Assembly (NCBI GenBank): GCA_945888325.1 | Contig: CAMDAC010000004.1 | Location: forward strand, 124,001 to 188,000 | Direction of reading: 5' to 3' | From: Candidatus Sulfopaludibacter sp. SbA3 | Lineage (GTDB): Bacteria; Pseudomonadota; Alphaproteobacteria; Caulobacterales; Hyphomonadaceae | DNA length: 64,000 nt | Translations under genes and position numbers: made by a program | Shown here: piece by piece, positions 55,067 through 62,293 of the stretch | Numbering within the stretch: position 1 is the stretch's first letter | Layout: each line of letters starts with the position of its first letter | Notes under the pieces: generated by a model | Databases searched by the model: none | Told to the model about the DNA's origin: nothing | Seen by the model: the letters and a program-made list of their open reading frames with translations, nothing else

Positions 55067-55096
55067 GAGATACGCCCTGACCTGCTCGTTGGATCA
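55067..55096 (-). promoter_or_regulatory. Candidate ECF-sigma promoter of the phrB operon
   Basis: On the minus strand TGATCC (55096-55091) is followed after exactly 18 bases by TATCTC (55072-55067). TGATCC with this spacing is the -35 of promoters recognised by RpoE/ChrR-type (ECF11) sigma factors, whose usual -10 is TAAGA, so the -10 matches only partly. The predicted transcription start would be about 25-30 bases before the phrB ATG. Photolyase and cfa genes are known targets of such sigma factors. Confidence 0.42.
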
Positions 55097-55171
55097 ATCC
55101 ATCCTGCAGCCCGGACTTTCAACCCGCACTTACCGCCGCTATACCGCCCTAAAGCCTAAAGAAAGCGCCGG

Positions 55172-56635
55172 ATGCAGCCTGCCCGCCTTCGCCAGATCAT
55201 GGACAAAGCGCGGGGACGGCGTGTGCTGTGCGTCGGCGATGTCATGCTCGACCGCTTTGTGTACGGCGTCGTCAACCGAATCTCCCCCGAAGCACCCGTC
55301 CCCGTGCTGCGCCAGACCCGCACGGCCAGCATGCCCGGGGGAGCCGCGAACGTGGCCCGGAACCTCGCATCCCTCGGCCTGCAGGCCATCATCATCGGCG
55401 CCGTGGGCACAGACGAGGCGGGCATCGAGCTCAACGAACTGCTGGAACATTCCCCCGGCATCTCGGCGCGCCTCGTGCCTCTCAAGGAACGCCCGACGAC
55501 GCTCAAGACCCGCCTCGTTGCCGGCGGCCAGCAGCTACTGCGTCTCGACGCCGAGGAAGTCGGCGCCCCCAGCGCCTCCGGCGGGCAATCGATCATCGGC
55601 GCCATCGAAGACCTGGTGCCCACCGTTTCGGCCGTGCTGGTCTCTGACTATGCCAAAGGCCTGCTGACGGACGCGATCCTGTCGGCGATCCTCTCGGCTG
55701 CGGCGCGCCACGGTGTACCGGTGATCGCGGATCCCAAAGGCAAGGATTTCTCGCGTTATGGCGCGGTCGATATTCTGAAACCAAATGCCGGCGAACTCGG
55801 CGCGGCCATGGAAATGCCGACCTCGACAACCGCTGACGTCGAGTTGGCTTTGGACACCGCGCAGCGCCGGCTTTCTGCCAAAGCCATTGTTGTAACGCGC
55901 GCAGCGCAAGGCATGTCCTATATCGCGGCGGGATCCGCGTGCGGCCACGTCACCGGCAAGGCGCGCGAAGTCTTCGACGTGTCCGGTGCCGGCGACACGA
56001 GCCTTGCCGCCCTCGGCGCTGCGGTTGTCGCGGGCGCGACCCTGGAAGAAGCGGTCAACGTCGCGATACTTGCCTCGGGAATCGCCGTCGGAAAATCCGG
56101 CACGGCAACCGTTTCAGCGTCCGAACTTCTCGACGCGATCCAGCTCTCGGGCGGCTCGCAGAAAGCAGGTACCCTGACAGCCGATGCAATGGTCGGCCAG
56201 ATCGAGCGCTGGAGGGAAGGGGGGCTGCGTATCGGATTCACCAACGGCGTGTTCGACATTTTGCATCCCGGCCATGTCCGCGTGCTCGAAGAATCCCGCA
56301 GCCGCTGCGACCGCCTTGTGGTCGGCCTCAACTCGGACGCCTCGGTGAAGCGCCTGAAGGGCGCCGAGCGACCGGTAAACTCCGAACAGTCGCGCGCGCA
56401 GGTCCTGTGCGGCCTCGCCGCCGTCGACGGCGTGGTGATCTTCGAGGAAGACACACCCCTGAACCTCATCACCGCGCTGAAGCCCGACGTGCTGGTCAAA
56501 GGCGGCGACTACACGCGCGACACGATCGTAGGCGCCGACCTGGTCGAAGCACGCGGGGGGGAGGTGTTCGTCGTACCCCTGGTGCCGGGCCAATCCACCA
56601 CGTCGATTATCGCTCGCTCGAGGGGCGGCGCGTGA
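55172..56635 (+). CDS. hldE: Bifunctional heptose-7-phosphate kinase / heptose-1-phosphate adenylyltransferase
   Basis: Two-domain enzyme making ADP-heptose for the lipopolysaccharide inner core. The N-terminal ribokinase-like domain (about residues 1-320) has MPGGAANVARNLASLGL and the catalytic DVSGAGDTSLAALGAA. The C-terminal nucleotidyltransferase domain (about 345-487) has FTNGVFDILHPGHVRVL and NSDASVKRLKG. Both are intact in 487 residues. It starts 138 bases from the divergent phrB. Its stop overlaps a downstream GTG (GTGA). Confidence 0.95.
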   Translation: MQPARLRQIMDKARGRRVLCVGDVMLDRFVYGVVNRISPEAPVPVLRQTRTASMPGGAANVARNLASLGLQAIIIGAVGTDEAGIELNELLEHSPGISARLVPLKERPTTLKTRLVAGGQQLLRLDAEEVGAPSASGGQSIIGAIEDLVPTVSAVLVSDYAKGLLTDAILSAILSAAARHGVPVIADPKGKDFSRYGAVDILKPNAGELGAAMEMPTSTTADVELALDTAQRRLSAKAIVVTRAAQGMSYIAAGSACGHVTGKAREVFDVSGAGDTSLAALGAAVVAGATLEEAVNVAILASGIAVGKSGTATVSASELLDAIQLSGGSQKAGTLTADAMVGQIERWREGGLRIGFTNGVFDILHPGHVRVLEESRSRCDRLVVGLNSDASVKRLKGAERPVNSEQSRAQVLCGLAAVDGVVIFEEDTPLNLITALKPDVLVKGGDYTRDTIVGADLVEARGGEVFVVPLVPGQSTTSIIARSRGGA

Positions 56636-56814
56636 GTCAGGCGGCACAGATCGCGGCCGACCTGCTGCGCCAGTATGGTGAAGATGCGGTCGTGATTGCC
56701 ACGCTGCGGTCTGCCGAAGTGGCGGCGCTTGGGGATGTCGAGGCGCTGGCGCATTGGGACCAGGTCGCCGCGATCCTGTCCGGCGAAGAAGAAACGCCCA
56801 ACGAGACGAACTAG
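56632..56814 (+). CDS. Small conserved-looking protein coupled to hldE
   Basis: A 60-residue protein starting at GTG 56632, overlapping the hldE stop by 4 bases. The sequence (AAQIAADLLRQYGEDAVVIATLRSAEVAALGDVEALAHWDQVAAIL) predicts two or three amphipathic helices and an acidic tail EEETPNETN. Similar small proteins with a LL-x-x-YG-x-DA pattern occur in alphaproteobacteria, but I know no function. Coding is supported by the stop-start overlap, helix periodicity and GC-rich third positions. The TAG stop runs into the left palindromic repeat. Confidence 0.7.
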   Translation: MSQAAQIAADLLRQYGEDAVVIATLRSAEVAALGDVEALAHWDQVAAILSGEEETPNETN

Positions 56815-56834
56815 GGCAGGGGCCCTGCCCCGCC
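56814..56834. repeat. GC-rich palindromic repeat, left copy
   Basis: GGGCAGGG-G-CCCTGCCC followed by CGCC. With the right copy at 58642-58662 it agrees at 20 of 21 positions, differing only at the central base. The similarity continues on the right as N4-TACG-N4-TTCAG at the same offsets in both copies, and a GAAC lies just to the left in both. No T-run follows, so it is not a standard intrinsic terminator. It may be a REP-like element or a bidirectional terminator duplicated around the intervening cassette. Confidence 0.65.
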
Positions 56835-56847
56835 TTTGTACGGCAAT

Positions 56848-57043
56848 TCAGCGCGACTTGTAGCGCAGATCGGCCGCATCGAAATCCGCCGTTCGCAAAC
56901 ACCTGCCTCAAGGCATCGGGCATCGTCCGCAAACCGACCTGCGGGCCACCAAGCAATTCGAGATCTGGCGTGAAGCCACTGACCCTGGATGCGCCCTTAA
57001 AGACGAAGCGACCGACAGGAAACTGCCGAAAGTGATCAAGCTT
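56848..57043 (-). pseudogene. Decayed 3' end of an unidentified minus-strand gene
   Basis: Read on the minus strand from 57043, one frame gives a coding-like run containing FRQFPVGRFVFKGASRV and LELLGGPQVGLRTMPDALRQ. After about position 56890 a second frame continues with RTADFDAADLRYKSR and a TGA at 56850-56848. A stop just upstream (TAG) and a frame break near the end suggest a truncated, frameshifted gene remnant. The TGA lies at the same distance from the left palindrome as the hspQ stop lies from the right one. The family is not recognised, and a chance run of open frame cannot be excluded. Confidence 0.35.
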
Positions 57044-57199
57044 CTAAAGAAATGCATGGCCGATCGAGTCTCAGGTCAATCTCTCCAAAAGAGAGAAACG
57101 TCAGAGGAGCTAGCGCGCTAGAAGAGTTCAGTTGAAGCATTTTATTCCGTCAGCCTATGTGGATGCAGCGGTGCTGCTGTCCGAATACCTGACGATTGC

Positions 57200-57228
57200 T
57201 TGCACTTTTATTCAAATTTCTTTGATAC
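57200..57228 (+). promoter_or_regulatory. Candidate sigma70-type promoter of the secreted-protein gene
   Basis: TTGCAC (57200-57205), a 17-base AT-rich spacer, and TGATAC (57223-57228) lie 20 bases before the ATG at 57248. The whole 433-base stretch 56815-57247 otherwise holds the left palindrome, the minus-strand gene remnant, an inverted repeat TCTCT/AGAGA near 57080-57096 and a 12-base palindrome CTAGCGCGCTAG at 57110-57121. Confidence 0.4.
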
Positions 57229-57247
57229 CGAATCCAACGAGAAGCAC

Positions 57248-58369
57248 ATGAACAAAAAGATCAATCGAATTGCGGCCATAACGCTTATCGCAGCATCATC
57301 ATGTGCGGTTGCTCAGGCCCAGGTGCCGCTTGAGGTCGAAGGCCCTCTTGCTTCTTATACAGCCACCACAGCGGAATCTGGCACGCTGAAGGTAATGAAC
57401 AACACAGTGGTGGTTAACTCCGAGACGCAATTTGTGACCCCGACCCGTAACCGGGCAGAGCTGCGCGGTCAGCGCGATGCAGCCGGCGCTTCCTTCAACA
57501 ACATTTCGACCTGGATAAGAGGGCAAGCATTTTATGGCCGTCGTAGCGTAGGGTTGATAGGAGCGACCGTCATCGTTTCTGGAACAGTCGATCCCGTAAC
57601 AGGCCTCATTACCGCAGCGGAAGTGTTTTCGGACGTAGCTGAAAACGTCATCCTCGGTGTTGTGGGCGACAATGTCTGTTCGAACCAGCGCTGCGATGCA
57701 CCAGGTGACTTCATCCGCGGAAACGGCCTGCCTGGTGTCGGCTTCGTTTCGAACAAGGACAAAAGGCTTCCTGCTCTGCCGATTAAAGATGCTGGTCTGT
57801 TCGAACTTGATCTTACCAACAAGAACCTCGTCGGATCGACAGCGGCACCAACATCCTTCGCAGCAGAAGGCTATTTCAGCCAGTCGAATATCCAGATCGG
57901 CTCTTCTAGCGAACAGGGAGTTGTATACTGGGCTTTCGAGTTGGGCGAAAACCGTCCCGATCTGCTCTTGAACCCGGGAATTGCCGAAATTTCCGCATTG
58001 AAAGTCAGGTGCACCGAAGATGCCACTCTTGACGTTTGGGGATATGTTCATGCGCCGGTAAACGCTGCTGGCGAACCCATTGGCGGACCAGGTCAACCGA
58101 GAACCGGTGCGGATGGGTTCATCCGAGTTACGATGGATTTCAACAGTGACGGCTTGATCACCCCAGACGAGGTAATGAACGGTCCCGCACCACGCGCCGT
58201 CCTTATACCTCTGTCCTATGGAAAGGTCCGAGGTAATTTCGACGTTACGGACTGCGGTACTTCCGTAAAGATGGAATGGATGCCGAATGGCGGCGCCGCG
58301 GCAGCTTGGGCAACGGTCAACGATGTCCCCGTTGATCGTCTGCGCGAGCGGAGTCTGATACCAGAGTAA
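57248..58369 (+). CDS. Secreted protein of unknown function with an EF-hand-type loop
   Basis: A 373-residue protein. A Sec signal peptide MNKKINRIAAITLIAASSCAVAQA is probably cleaved after A24. The mature part is beta-rich: SGTLKVMNNTVVVNSETQF and GLIGATVIVSGTVDPVTGLITAAEVFSDV resemble small OB-like barrel repeats of the DUF5666 kind, a weak likeness. A full calcium-loop pattern is at residues 297-308 (D297, N299, D301, G302, I304, E308). Cysteines C144, C149, C255 and C336 could form disulfides. The gene is visibly AT-richer than its neighbours, with its own promoter and terminator, and looks acquired. The antisense frame is also long and open, but lacks these signals. Function unknown. Confidence 0.8.
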   Translation: MNKKINRIAAITLIAASSCAVAQAQVPLEVEGPLASYTATTAESGTLKVMNNTVVVNSETQFVTPTRNRAELRGQRDAAGASFNNISTWIRGQAFYGRRSVGLIGATVIVSGTVDPVTGLITAAEVFSDVAENVILGVVGDNVCSNQRCDAPGDFIRGNGLPGVGFVSNKDKRLPALPIKDAGLFELDLTNKNLVGSTAAPTSFAAEGYFSQSNIQIGSSSEQGVVYWAFELGENRPDLLLNPGIAEISALKVRCTEDATLDVWGYVHAPVNAAGEPIGGPGQPRTGADGFIRVTMDFNSDGLITPDEVMNGPAPRAVLIPLSYGKVRGNFDVTDCGTSVKMEWMPNGGAAAAWATVNDVPVDRLRERSLIPE

Positions 58370-58450
58370 CAAGATCTCCAGATCGGTCAGGTGAAGTATT
58401 CAACTGCAAGACTGTCTTGGGGAATAACTCAGCCTTGCTTGAACATCTTG

Positions 58451-58481
58451 AAAGTGGTCCGCATAAGCGGACCACTTTTTC
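58451..58481 (+). terminator. Strong Rho-independent terminator after the secreted-protein gene
   Basis: AAAGTGGTCCGC (58451-58462) and GCGGACCACTTT (58467-58478) form a perfect 12-bp stem with loop ATAA, running into TTTTT. It lies 81 bases after the stop. The A-rich left and T-rich right flanks make it potentially bidirectional. The rest of 58370-58675 has no recognisable gene: it holds an imperfect palindrome TAAACA-N6-TGTTTA near 58580-58600 and the right palindromic repeat. Confidence 0.88.
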
Positions 58482-58640
58482 GCATTTTGCGTTCTCACCG
58501 AGTACACGGCCCTACAGCAATTGAACTCGCGCCGGGTTTTCAGGCGTTGATTTTCAAATGCTCATCCAGATCGAGCCCTTATAAACAACTAGCTGTTTAG
58601 GACCAAACATCGAGCCATCAACTCTACCGATCTGGAACGC

Positions 58641-58662
58641 GGGGCAGGGACCCTGCCCCGCC
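58641..58662. repeat. GC-rich palindromic repeat, right copy
   Basis: GGGGCAGGG-A-CCCTGCCCC is a 19-base palindrome, followed by GCC and then N4-TACG-N4-TTCAG, in which TCA is the complement of the hspQ stop codon. It corresponds to the left copy at 56814-56834. Together the two enclose about 1.8 kb holding the AT-rich secreted-protein gene. Confidence 0.65.
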
Positions 58663-58675
58663 CAAATACGTTTGT

Positions 58676-59125
58676 TCAGTTCGTGGAGTGTTTCTTGAGC
58701 TCGTAGGTGCCCCGGCCGGTCAGGTCGAACCAATCCGGAATGTCCGGATGGCTAAGCGGCATGTCTGAATCGTCCGGCAACAGGTTCTGTTCCGACACGT
58801 AGGCAATGTAATGCGTGCGCTCGTTCTCGGCGAACAGGTGGTAGAATGGCTGGTCCTTGTTGGGGCGGACTTCCTCGGGGATGGATTCGTACCATTCGTC
58901 GGTGTTGGCGAACTGCGGATCGACGTCAAAAATGACGCCCCGGAACGCAAAAACCCGGTGCCGGACGACCTGCCCGATCTGGAATTTGGCGATGTGCTTG
59001 GAAATCGAGCCGTAGTGATACCGCTCATCGACCTTGTCGGTGAGCACGAAAGGCTCGCGCTTGGGCGGCTTCCGCCCCCCGAACCAGGCACGCAACCAGC
59101 CTGCAGGTCCACCTCTACTGGTCAT
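58676..59125 (-). CDS. hspQ: HspQ/YccV-like heat-shock and hemimethylated-DNA-binding-type protein
   Basis: A 149-residue protein with the YccV-like SH3-type barrel: KFQIGQVVRHRVFAFRGVIFDVDPQFANTDEWYESIP followed by RPNKDQPFYHLFAENERTHYIAYVSEQNLLPDDSD (about residues 47-118). In enterobacteria HspQ modulates Lon specificity. Compared with the 105-residue E. coli protein it has extra N-terminal basic and C-terminal segments, usual in alphaproteobacteria. It is divergent from ppx. Family assignment is firm; the role in this organism is inferred. Confidence 0.9.
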   Translation of the reverse strand: MTSRGGPAGWLRAWFGGRKPPKREPFVLTDKVDERYHYGSISKHIAKFQIGQVVRHRVFAFRGVIFDVDPQFANTDEWYESIPEEVRPNKDQPFYHLFAENERTHYIAYVSEQNLLPDDSDMPLSHPDIPDWFDLTGRGTYELKKHSTN

Positions 59126-59176
59126 TTTCAGCTCCTATGGTAGAGCATGCCTCAAGTTTGGGTTTCGGGCCACACC

Positions 59177-60286
59177 ATGGCTGACAAAAAAGACGGAACT
59201 GGCGGTCGCAGGCGCGGCCCGCCCAGTTCCCAACGGGGAAAGCCGCTCTACGCAGCGGTGGACCTTGGCACGAACAACTGCCGGCTGCTGGTCGCGGAGC
59301 CCCGCGGCCAGTCGTTCCGCGTGGTTGATGCCTACTCTCAGATCGCCCGCCTGGGCGAAGGCCTGCACCTTTCCGGCCGCCTGTCGGATGCCGCCGTGGA
59401 GCGTGCCATGAGCGCGCTGCATGCCATCCGGAACAAGCTCAAACAGCACGGCGTGGGCCGGGTCCGCTGCATCGCCACGGAGGCTTGCCGCAAGGCGGCC
59501 AATGGCGCGGACTTCATCCGCCGGGTGCAGGACGAAACCGGGCTGACTTTCAAGGTGATCGGCGCCAAGGAAGAGGCCAGGCTCGCCACGATCGGCTGCT
59601 ATGATCTTATCGTTCCGGAGGTCAAATCCGTGCTGGTCGTCGATGTCGGCGGCGGCTCAACCGAACTCTCGCACGTGAACGCCAGCGCCATCCAGACCGG
59701 CGGCCTCGCCGGCATCCTGAAGGATGCGCCGATCCTTGACTGGACAAGCCTAAAGGTCGGGGTCGTCACCCTGTCGGAATCAGTCGACCTGAGCGACGAG
59801 GCGGCCGCCTGGCCGCTGATGCTGGACCGGGCGCGGACGGCGGTCAAAGGCTGGCCGGCCATCGAGCGCGTCGCCCGGCGGCTCGCCGAGGATGACGGCT
59901 ACCTGATCGGCACATCCGGTACGGTGACCTGCCTGGCCGGCGTCCATCTGAAACTCGACCGGTACCGCCGGGACAAGGTGGATGGCAGCTGGCTTTCTCG
60001 CGACGAGGGCCGCGCCACGATGGACCAGCTTCGTCATCTCGGCGTCGCAGGGCGCGCCAAGCTTCCGACAATTGGCGAAGAACGTGCGCCCCTTATGCTG
60101 GCGGGCTGCGCCATCATGGAGGCGGTCTGGGAAGTATTCGATGCCCACAAACTGCGCGTCGCGGATCGCGGACTGCGCGAAGGCATCCTATTGTCGATGA
60201 TGCACGGTCAGCGGCCACAAAGGCGCCGCCGCCCGAAACGGCCAGGCGCCCGGCCAGCCCCTGTTGGAGACGGCCATGTCGGATGA
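59177..60286 (+). CDS. ppx: Ppx/GppA phosphatase family protein
   Basis: Exopolyphosphatase/guanosine pentaphosphatase-type protein of the ASKHA fold. LYAAVDLGTNNCRLLVAE near residue 24 is the first phosphate loop, IATEACRKAANGADFIRRVQDETGL follows, VLVVDVGGGSTELS (about 153-166) is the second loop, and IGTSGTVTCLAG the adenosine region. At 369 residues it lacks the C-terminal HD-like domain of the long GppA forms. ATG 59177 is preferred (MADKKDG), with ATG 59147 as alternative; neither has a clear ribosome-binding site. Its 3' end overlaps rlmE by 11 bases. Confidence 0.88.
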   Translation: MADKKDGTGGRRRGPPSSQRGKPLYAAVDLGTNNCRLLVAEPRGQSFRVVDAYSQIARLGEGLHLSGRLSDAAVERAMSALHAIRNKLKQHGVGRVRCIATEACRKAANGADFIRRVQDETGLTFKVIGAKEEARLATIGCYDLIVPEVKSVLVVDVGGGSTELSHVNASAIQTGGLAGILKDAPILDWTSLKVGVVTLSESVDLSDEAAAWPLMLDRARTAVKGWPAIERVARRLAEDDGYLIGTSGTVTCLAGVHLKLDRYRRDKVDGSWLSRDEGRATMDQLRHLGVAGRAKLPTIGEERAPLMLAGCAIMEAVWEVFDAHKLRVADRGLREGILLSMMHGQRPQRRRRPKRPGARPAPVGDGHVG

Positions 60287-61007
60287 AGAAAAGCGGCGCT
60301 GGAAAAAGCCCACGACTGAAAAGACCGGATCAGGCCGCAGCGTTACCGAGCGCAAGGTCATTGCGCGCAACGCCAAGTCCGAGAGCTCAAAGAAGTGGAT
60401 CGAGCGGCAGTTGCAGGACCCGTATGTCCGCAAGGCCATGGACGCCGGCTACCGCTCGCGTGCGGCTTACAAGCTGCTCGAGATCGACGAGGAAACCCAC
60501 ATCCTGAAACGCGGCCAGCGCGTCATTGATCTCGGCTGCGCGCCGGGCGGCTGGATTCAGGTCGCCCTGCTGAAAGGCGCCGCCGAAGTGGTCGGCATCG
60601 ATCTTCTGCCCGTTCAGACGATTGACGGCGCGACCATCTTTGAAGGCGACGTGAACGAGCCGGCGGATGTCGACAAGGTTCTCGCGGCGCTGAGTGGCCC
60701 GCCGGATCTCGTACTGTCCGACATGGCGGCGAACACCACCGGTCACAAGCAGACCGATCACTTGCGCACGGTCACGCTCGTCGAACTCGCGGTCGATTTC
60801 GCCATCGCGCATCTCGCGCCCGGCGGTACATTCTGTTCCAAGGTTTTTCAGGGCGGCACGACGCAGGAGCTGCTTGTGACGCTCAAGACTCACTTCAAGA
60901 CTGTGAAGCACATCAAGCCGCCGGCGAGCCGTTCGGGCAGCCCCGAAATCTACGTGGTCGCCAAAGGGTTCAAAGGCAGGCAACCGGCGAAGGGAGACAT
61001 CTCGTGA
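60276..61007 (+). CDS. rlmE: 23S rRNA (uridine-2'-O)-methyltransferase RlmE (FtsJ)
   Basis: Methylates U2552 of 23S rRNA during late large-subunit assembly. The SAM motif is VIDLGCAPGGWIQVAL (about residues 84-99). The catalytic K-D-K-E tetrad can be placed in AAYKLLEID, LSDMAANTTGHKQTDH, FCSKVFQGG and SPEIYVVAKGF. A basic N-terminal extension of about 35 residues precedes the core. ATG 60276 is preferred because GGAG sits 8 bases upstream. It is 243 residues, and its stop overlaps the next GTG by 4 bases. Confidence 0.94.
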   Translation: MSDEEKRRWKKPTTEKTGSGRSVTERKVIARNAKSESSKKWIERQLQDPYVRKAMDAGYRSRAAYKLLEIDEETHILKRGQRVIDLGCAPGGWIQVALLKGAAEVVGIDLLPVQTIDGATIFEGDVNEPADVDKVLAALSGPPDLVLSDMAANTTGHKQTDHLRTVTLVELAVDFAIAHLAPGGTFCSKVFQGGTTQELLVTLKTHFKTVKHIKPPASRSGSPEIYVVAKGFKGRQPAKGDIS

Positions 61008-61411
61008 AGTTTAGAGGCGGCTGCTATTGCAGCGCGGTCCGGTACGAGGCGGATGGAGAACCCATCATGAAAGCCCGCTGCCATTGCCGCGAATGCCAGT
61101 ATTTCACCGGCGGCGAAGGCAACGATTTCATGGCGATGCCAGTCGCCGGATTTCACTTCACCAAGGGTGAGCCGAAATCCTACACCAAGCCTGATCTGAA
61201 AGGCGCCGCCACGCGCCAGTTCTGCGCCGAGTGCGGTACACCGATCCTGACGAAATCGCCCGCATTGCCGATTGCCGTGATCCTGAAAGTCGGCTCGCTC
61301 GATGATCCCAAGCTGTTCGGCGGACCGCAGATGATTTTCCAGACTGCCGACGCGCACCCTTTCCATCTCATGCCGGACGGTGTTCCGGCTTTTGCTAGGT
61401 TTCCCGGATGA
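61004..61411 (+). CDS. GFA-family zinc-binding protein
   Basis: A 135-residue protein of the glutathione-dependent formaldehyde-activating (Gfa/CENP-V) fold. Zinc ligands are visible as C7 and C9 (GGCYCSAVRYEA), C26, C28 and C31 (CHCRECQ), and C74 and C77 (FCAECGTP). Most members are not proven formaldehyde enzymes, so no reaction is assigned. The GTG start overlaps the rlmE stop (GTGA), and its own stop overlaps the next ATG (ATGA). Confidence 0.88.
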   Translation: MKFRGGCYCSAVRYEADGEPIMKARCHCRECQYFTGGEGNDFMAMPVAGFHFTKGEPKSYTKPDLKGAATRQFCAECGTPILTKSPALPIAVILKVGSLDDPKLFGGPQMIFQTADAHPFHLMPDGVPAFARFPG

Positions 61412-61821
61412 AGACCGCCCTGTTCTGCCTGGCCCTGCTCGCCCTGCCCGCCTGCTCGCTGTTTCACCCGGCCGGGGAGGGGACGACGGCGGCGCCGGAA
61501 ACCCTGCCCCCAGCTTATGAGCGAATTGTCTTCGCCGCCTCCAAGGCGACCCCGGCTGAACGTGCCGCCTGCGAAGCCGCCGGCGGTTCAATCCAGCCCA
61601 GCGGCAAGCTGCGATGGGAAAATTGCGTTCAGCCCTTCGCGGACGCCGGCGAGGCCTGTTCCGGAGACGCGGATTGCGTGGGCGAGTGCCGCTACGAAGG
61701 CGCCGTCGAGCTTCCGCCCGGCGCCGCGGTAACAGGGACCTGCCAGGTCACGGACGCGCGTTTCGGCTGCAATACGGTCGTCGAAAATGGCAAGATCGCG
61801 CACACGCTTTGCGTGGATTAG
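61408..61821 (+). CDS. Cysteine-rich lipoprotein, paralogue A
   Basis: A 137-residue predicted lipoprotein with lipobox LPAC (lipidated C16). The mature part has eight cysteines (C55, C73, C84, C90, C94, C112, C121, C135), suggesting four disulfides. The shared core has TPAERAACEAAGG, W-x-x-CVQ, DAGEACSGDADCVGECR, TGTCQ, FGC and ends TLCVD. It is nearly collinear with the next gene, so the two are a tandem duplication. It overlaps the GFA gene by 4 bases. No function is known to me; an envelope location is inferred from the signal. Confidence 0.82.
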   Translation: MKTALFCLALLALPACSLFHPAGEGTTAAPETLPPAYERIVFAASKATPAERAACEAAGGSIQPSGKLRWENCVQPFADAGEACSGDADCVGECRYEGAVELPPGAAVTGTCQVTDARFGCNTVVENGKIAHTLCVD

Positions 61822-61872
61822 TCCCCAAGTCATGTGGACAGTTTCTGGACGGATTTTGAGGGCCAAACCGAG

Positions 61873-62286
61873 ATGAAATTCCTGTTGCCGATCGCCGCTG
61901 CGTTGGCCCTTTCCGGGTGCGCCTGGTTTCATCCGCCCGCCGCCCCTGAGCCGGAAACCGCGGCACAAAGCCCGGCCTATCAGCGCGTCGAAGTCGCGGA
62001 CCAGGTGGCGACTCCCGCTGAGCGGGCGGCGTGCGACGCTGCGGGCGGCGAGATCAGTCGCCAGGGCCTGCTCGGCTGGGAACAGTGCGTACAGACCTAC
62101 CCGGATGCAGGAAAAGCTTGCCGCGGAGAAGCAGACTGCGAAGGCACTTGCCGTGCGGATCCGAGCAATCAGAGCGTGGCTCCGGGCGAGCCGGCGACCG
62201 GCACCTGCCAGACAGTTGATGTGCCTTTCGGCTGTTATGCGATGATCGAAGACGGCAAGATGGGTTACACGCTCTGCGTCGACTGA
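61873..62286 (+). CDS. Cysteine-rich lipoprotein, paralogue B
   Basis: Also 137 residues, lipobox LSGC (lipidated C16), with the same eight cysteines (C54, C72, C83, C89, C93, C112, C121, C135). The core repeats TPAERAACDAAGG, W-x-x-CVQ, DAGKACRGEADCEGTCR, TGTCQ, FGC and TLCVD. ATG 61873 was chosen because it starts the lipoprotein signal MKFLLPIAAALALSGC; a frame-open upstream ATG would bury the signal. It is 51 bases after paralogue A and converges with the dioxygenase-family gene, 7 bases apart. Confidence 0.82.
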   Translation: MKFLLPIAAALALSGCAWFHPPAAPEPETAAQSPAYQRVEVADQVATPAERAACDAAGGEISRQGLLGWEQCVQTYPDAGKACRGEADCEGTCRADPSNQSVAPGEPATGTCQTVDVPFGCYAMIEDGKMGYTLCVD

Positions 62287-62293
62287 TGGGCGC

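Noticed and set aside
57299-58372. Long open frame antisense to the secreted-protein gene (357 codons)
   Set aside because: It lacks a signal peptide, family motif or ribosome-binding site, while the plus-strand frame has a signal peptide, promoter, EF-hand loop and downstream terminator.
58391-58600. Plus-strand frame of 69 codons after the secreted-protein gene
   Set aside because: It runs through the strong terminator hairpin, has no ribosome-binding site and no similarity I can see.
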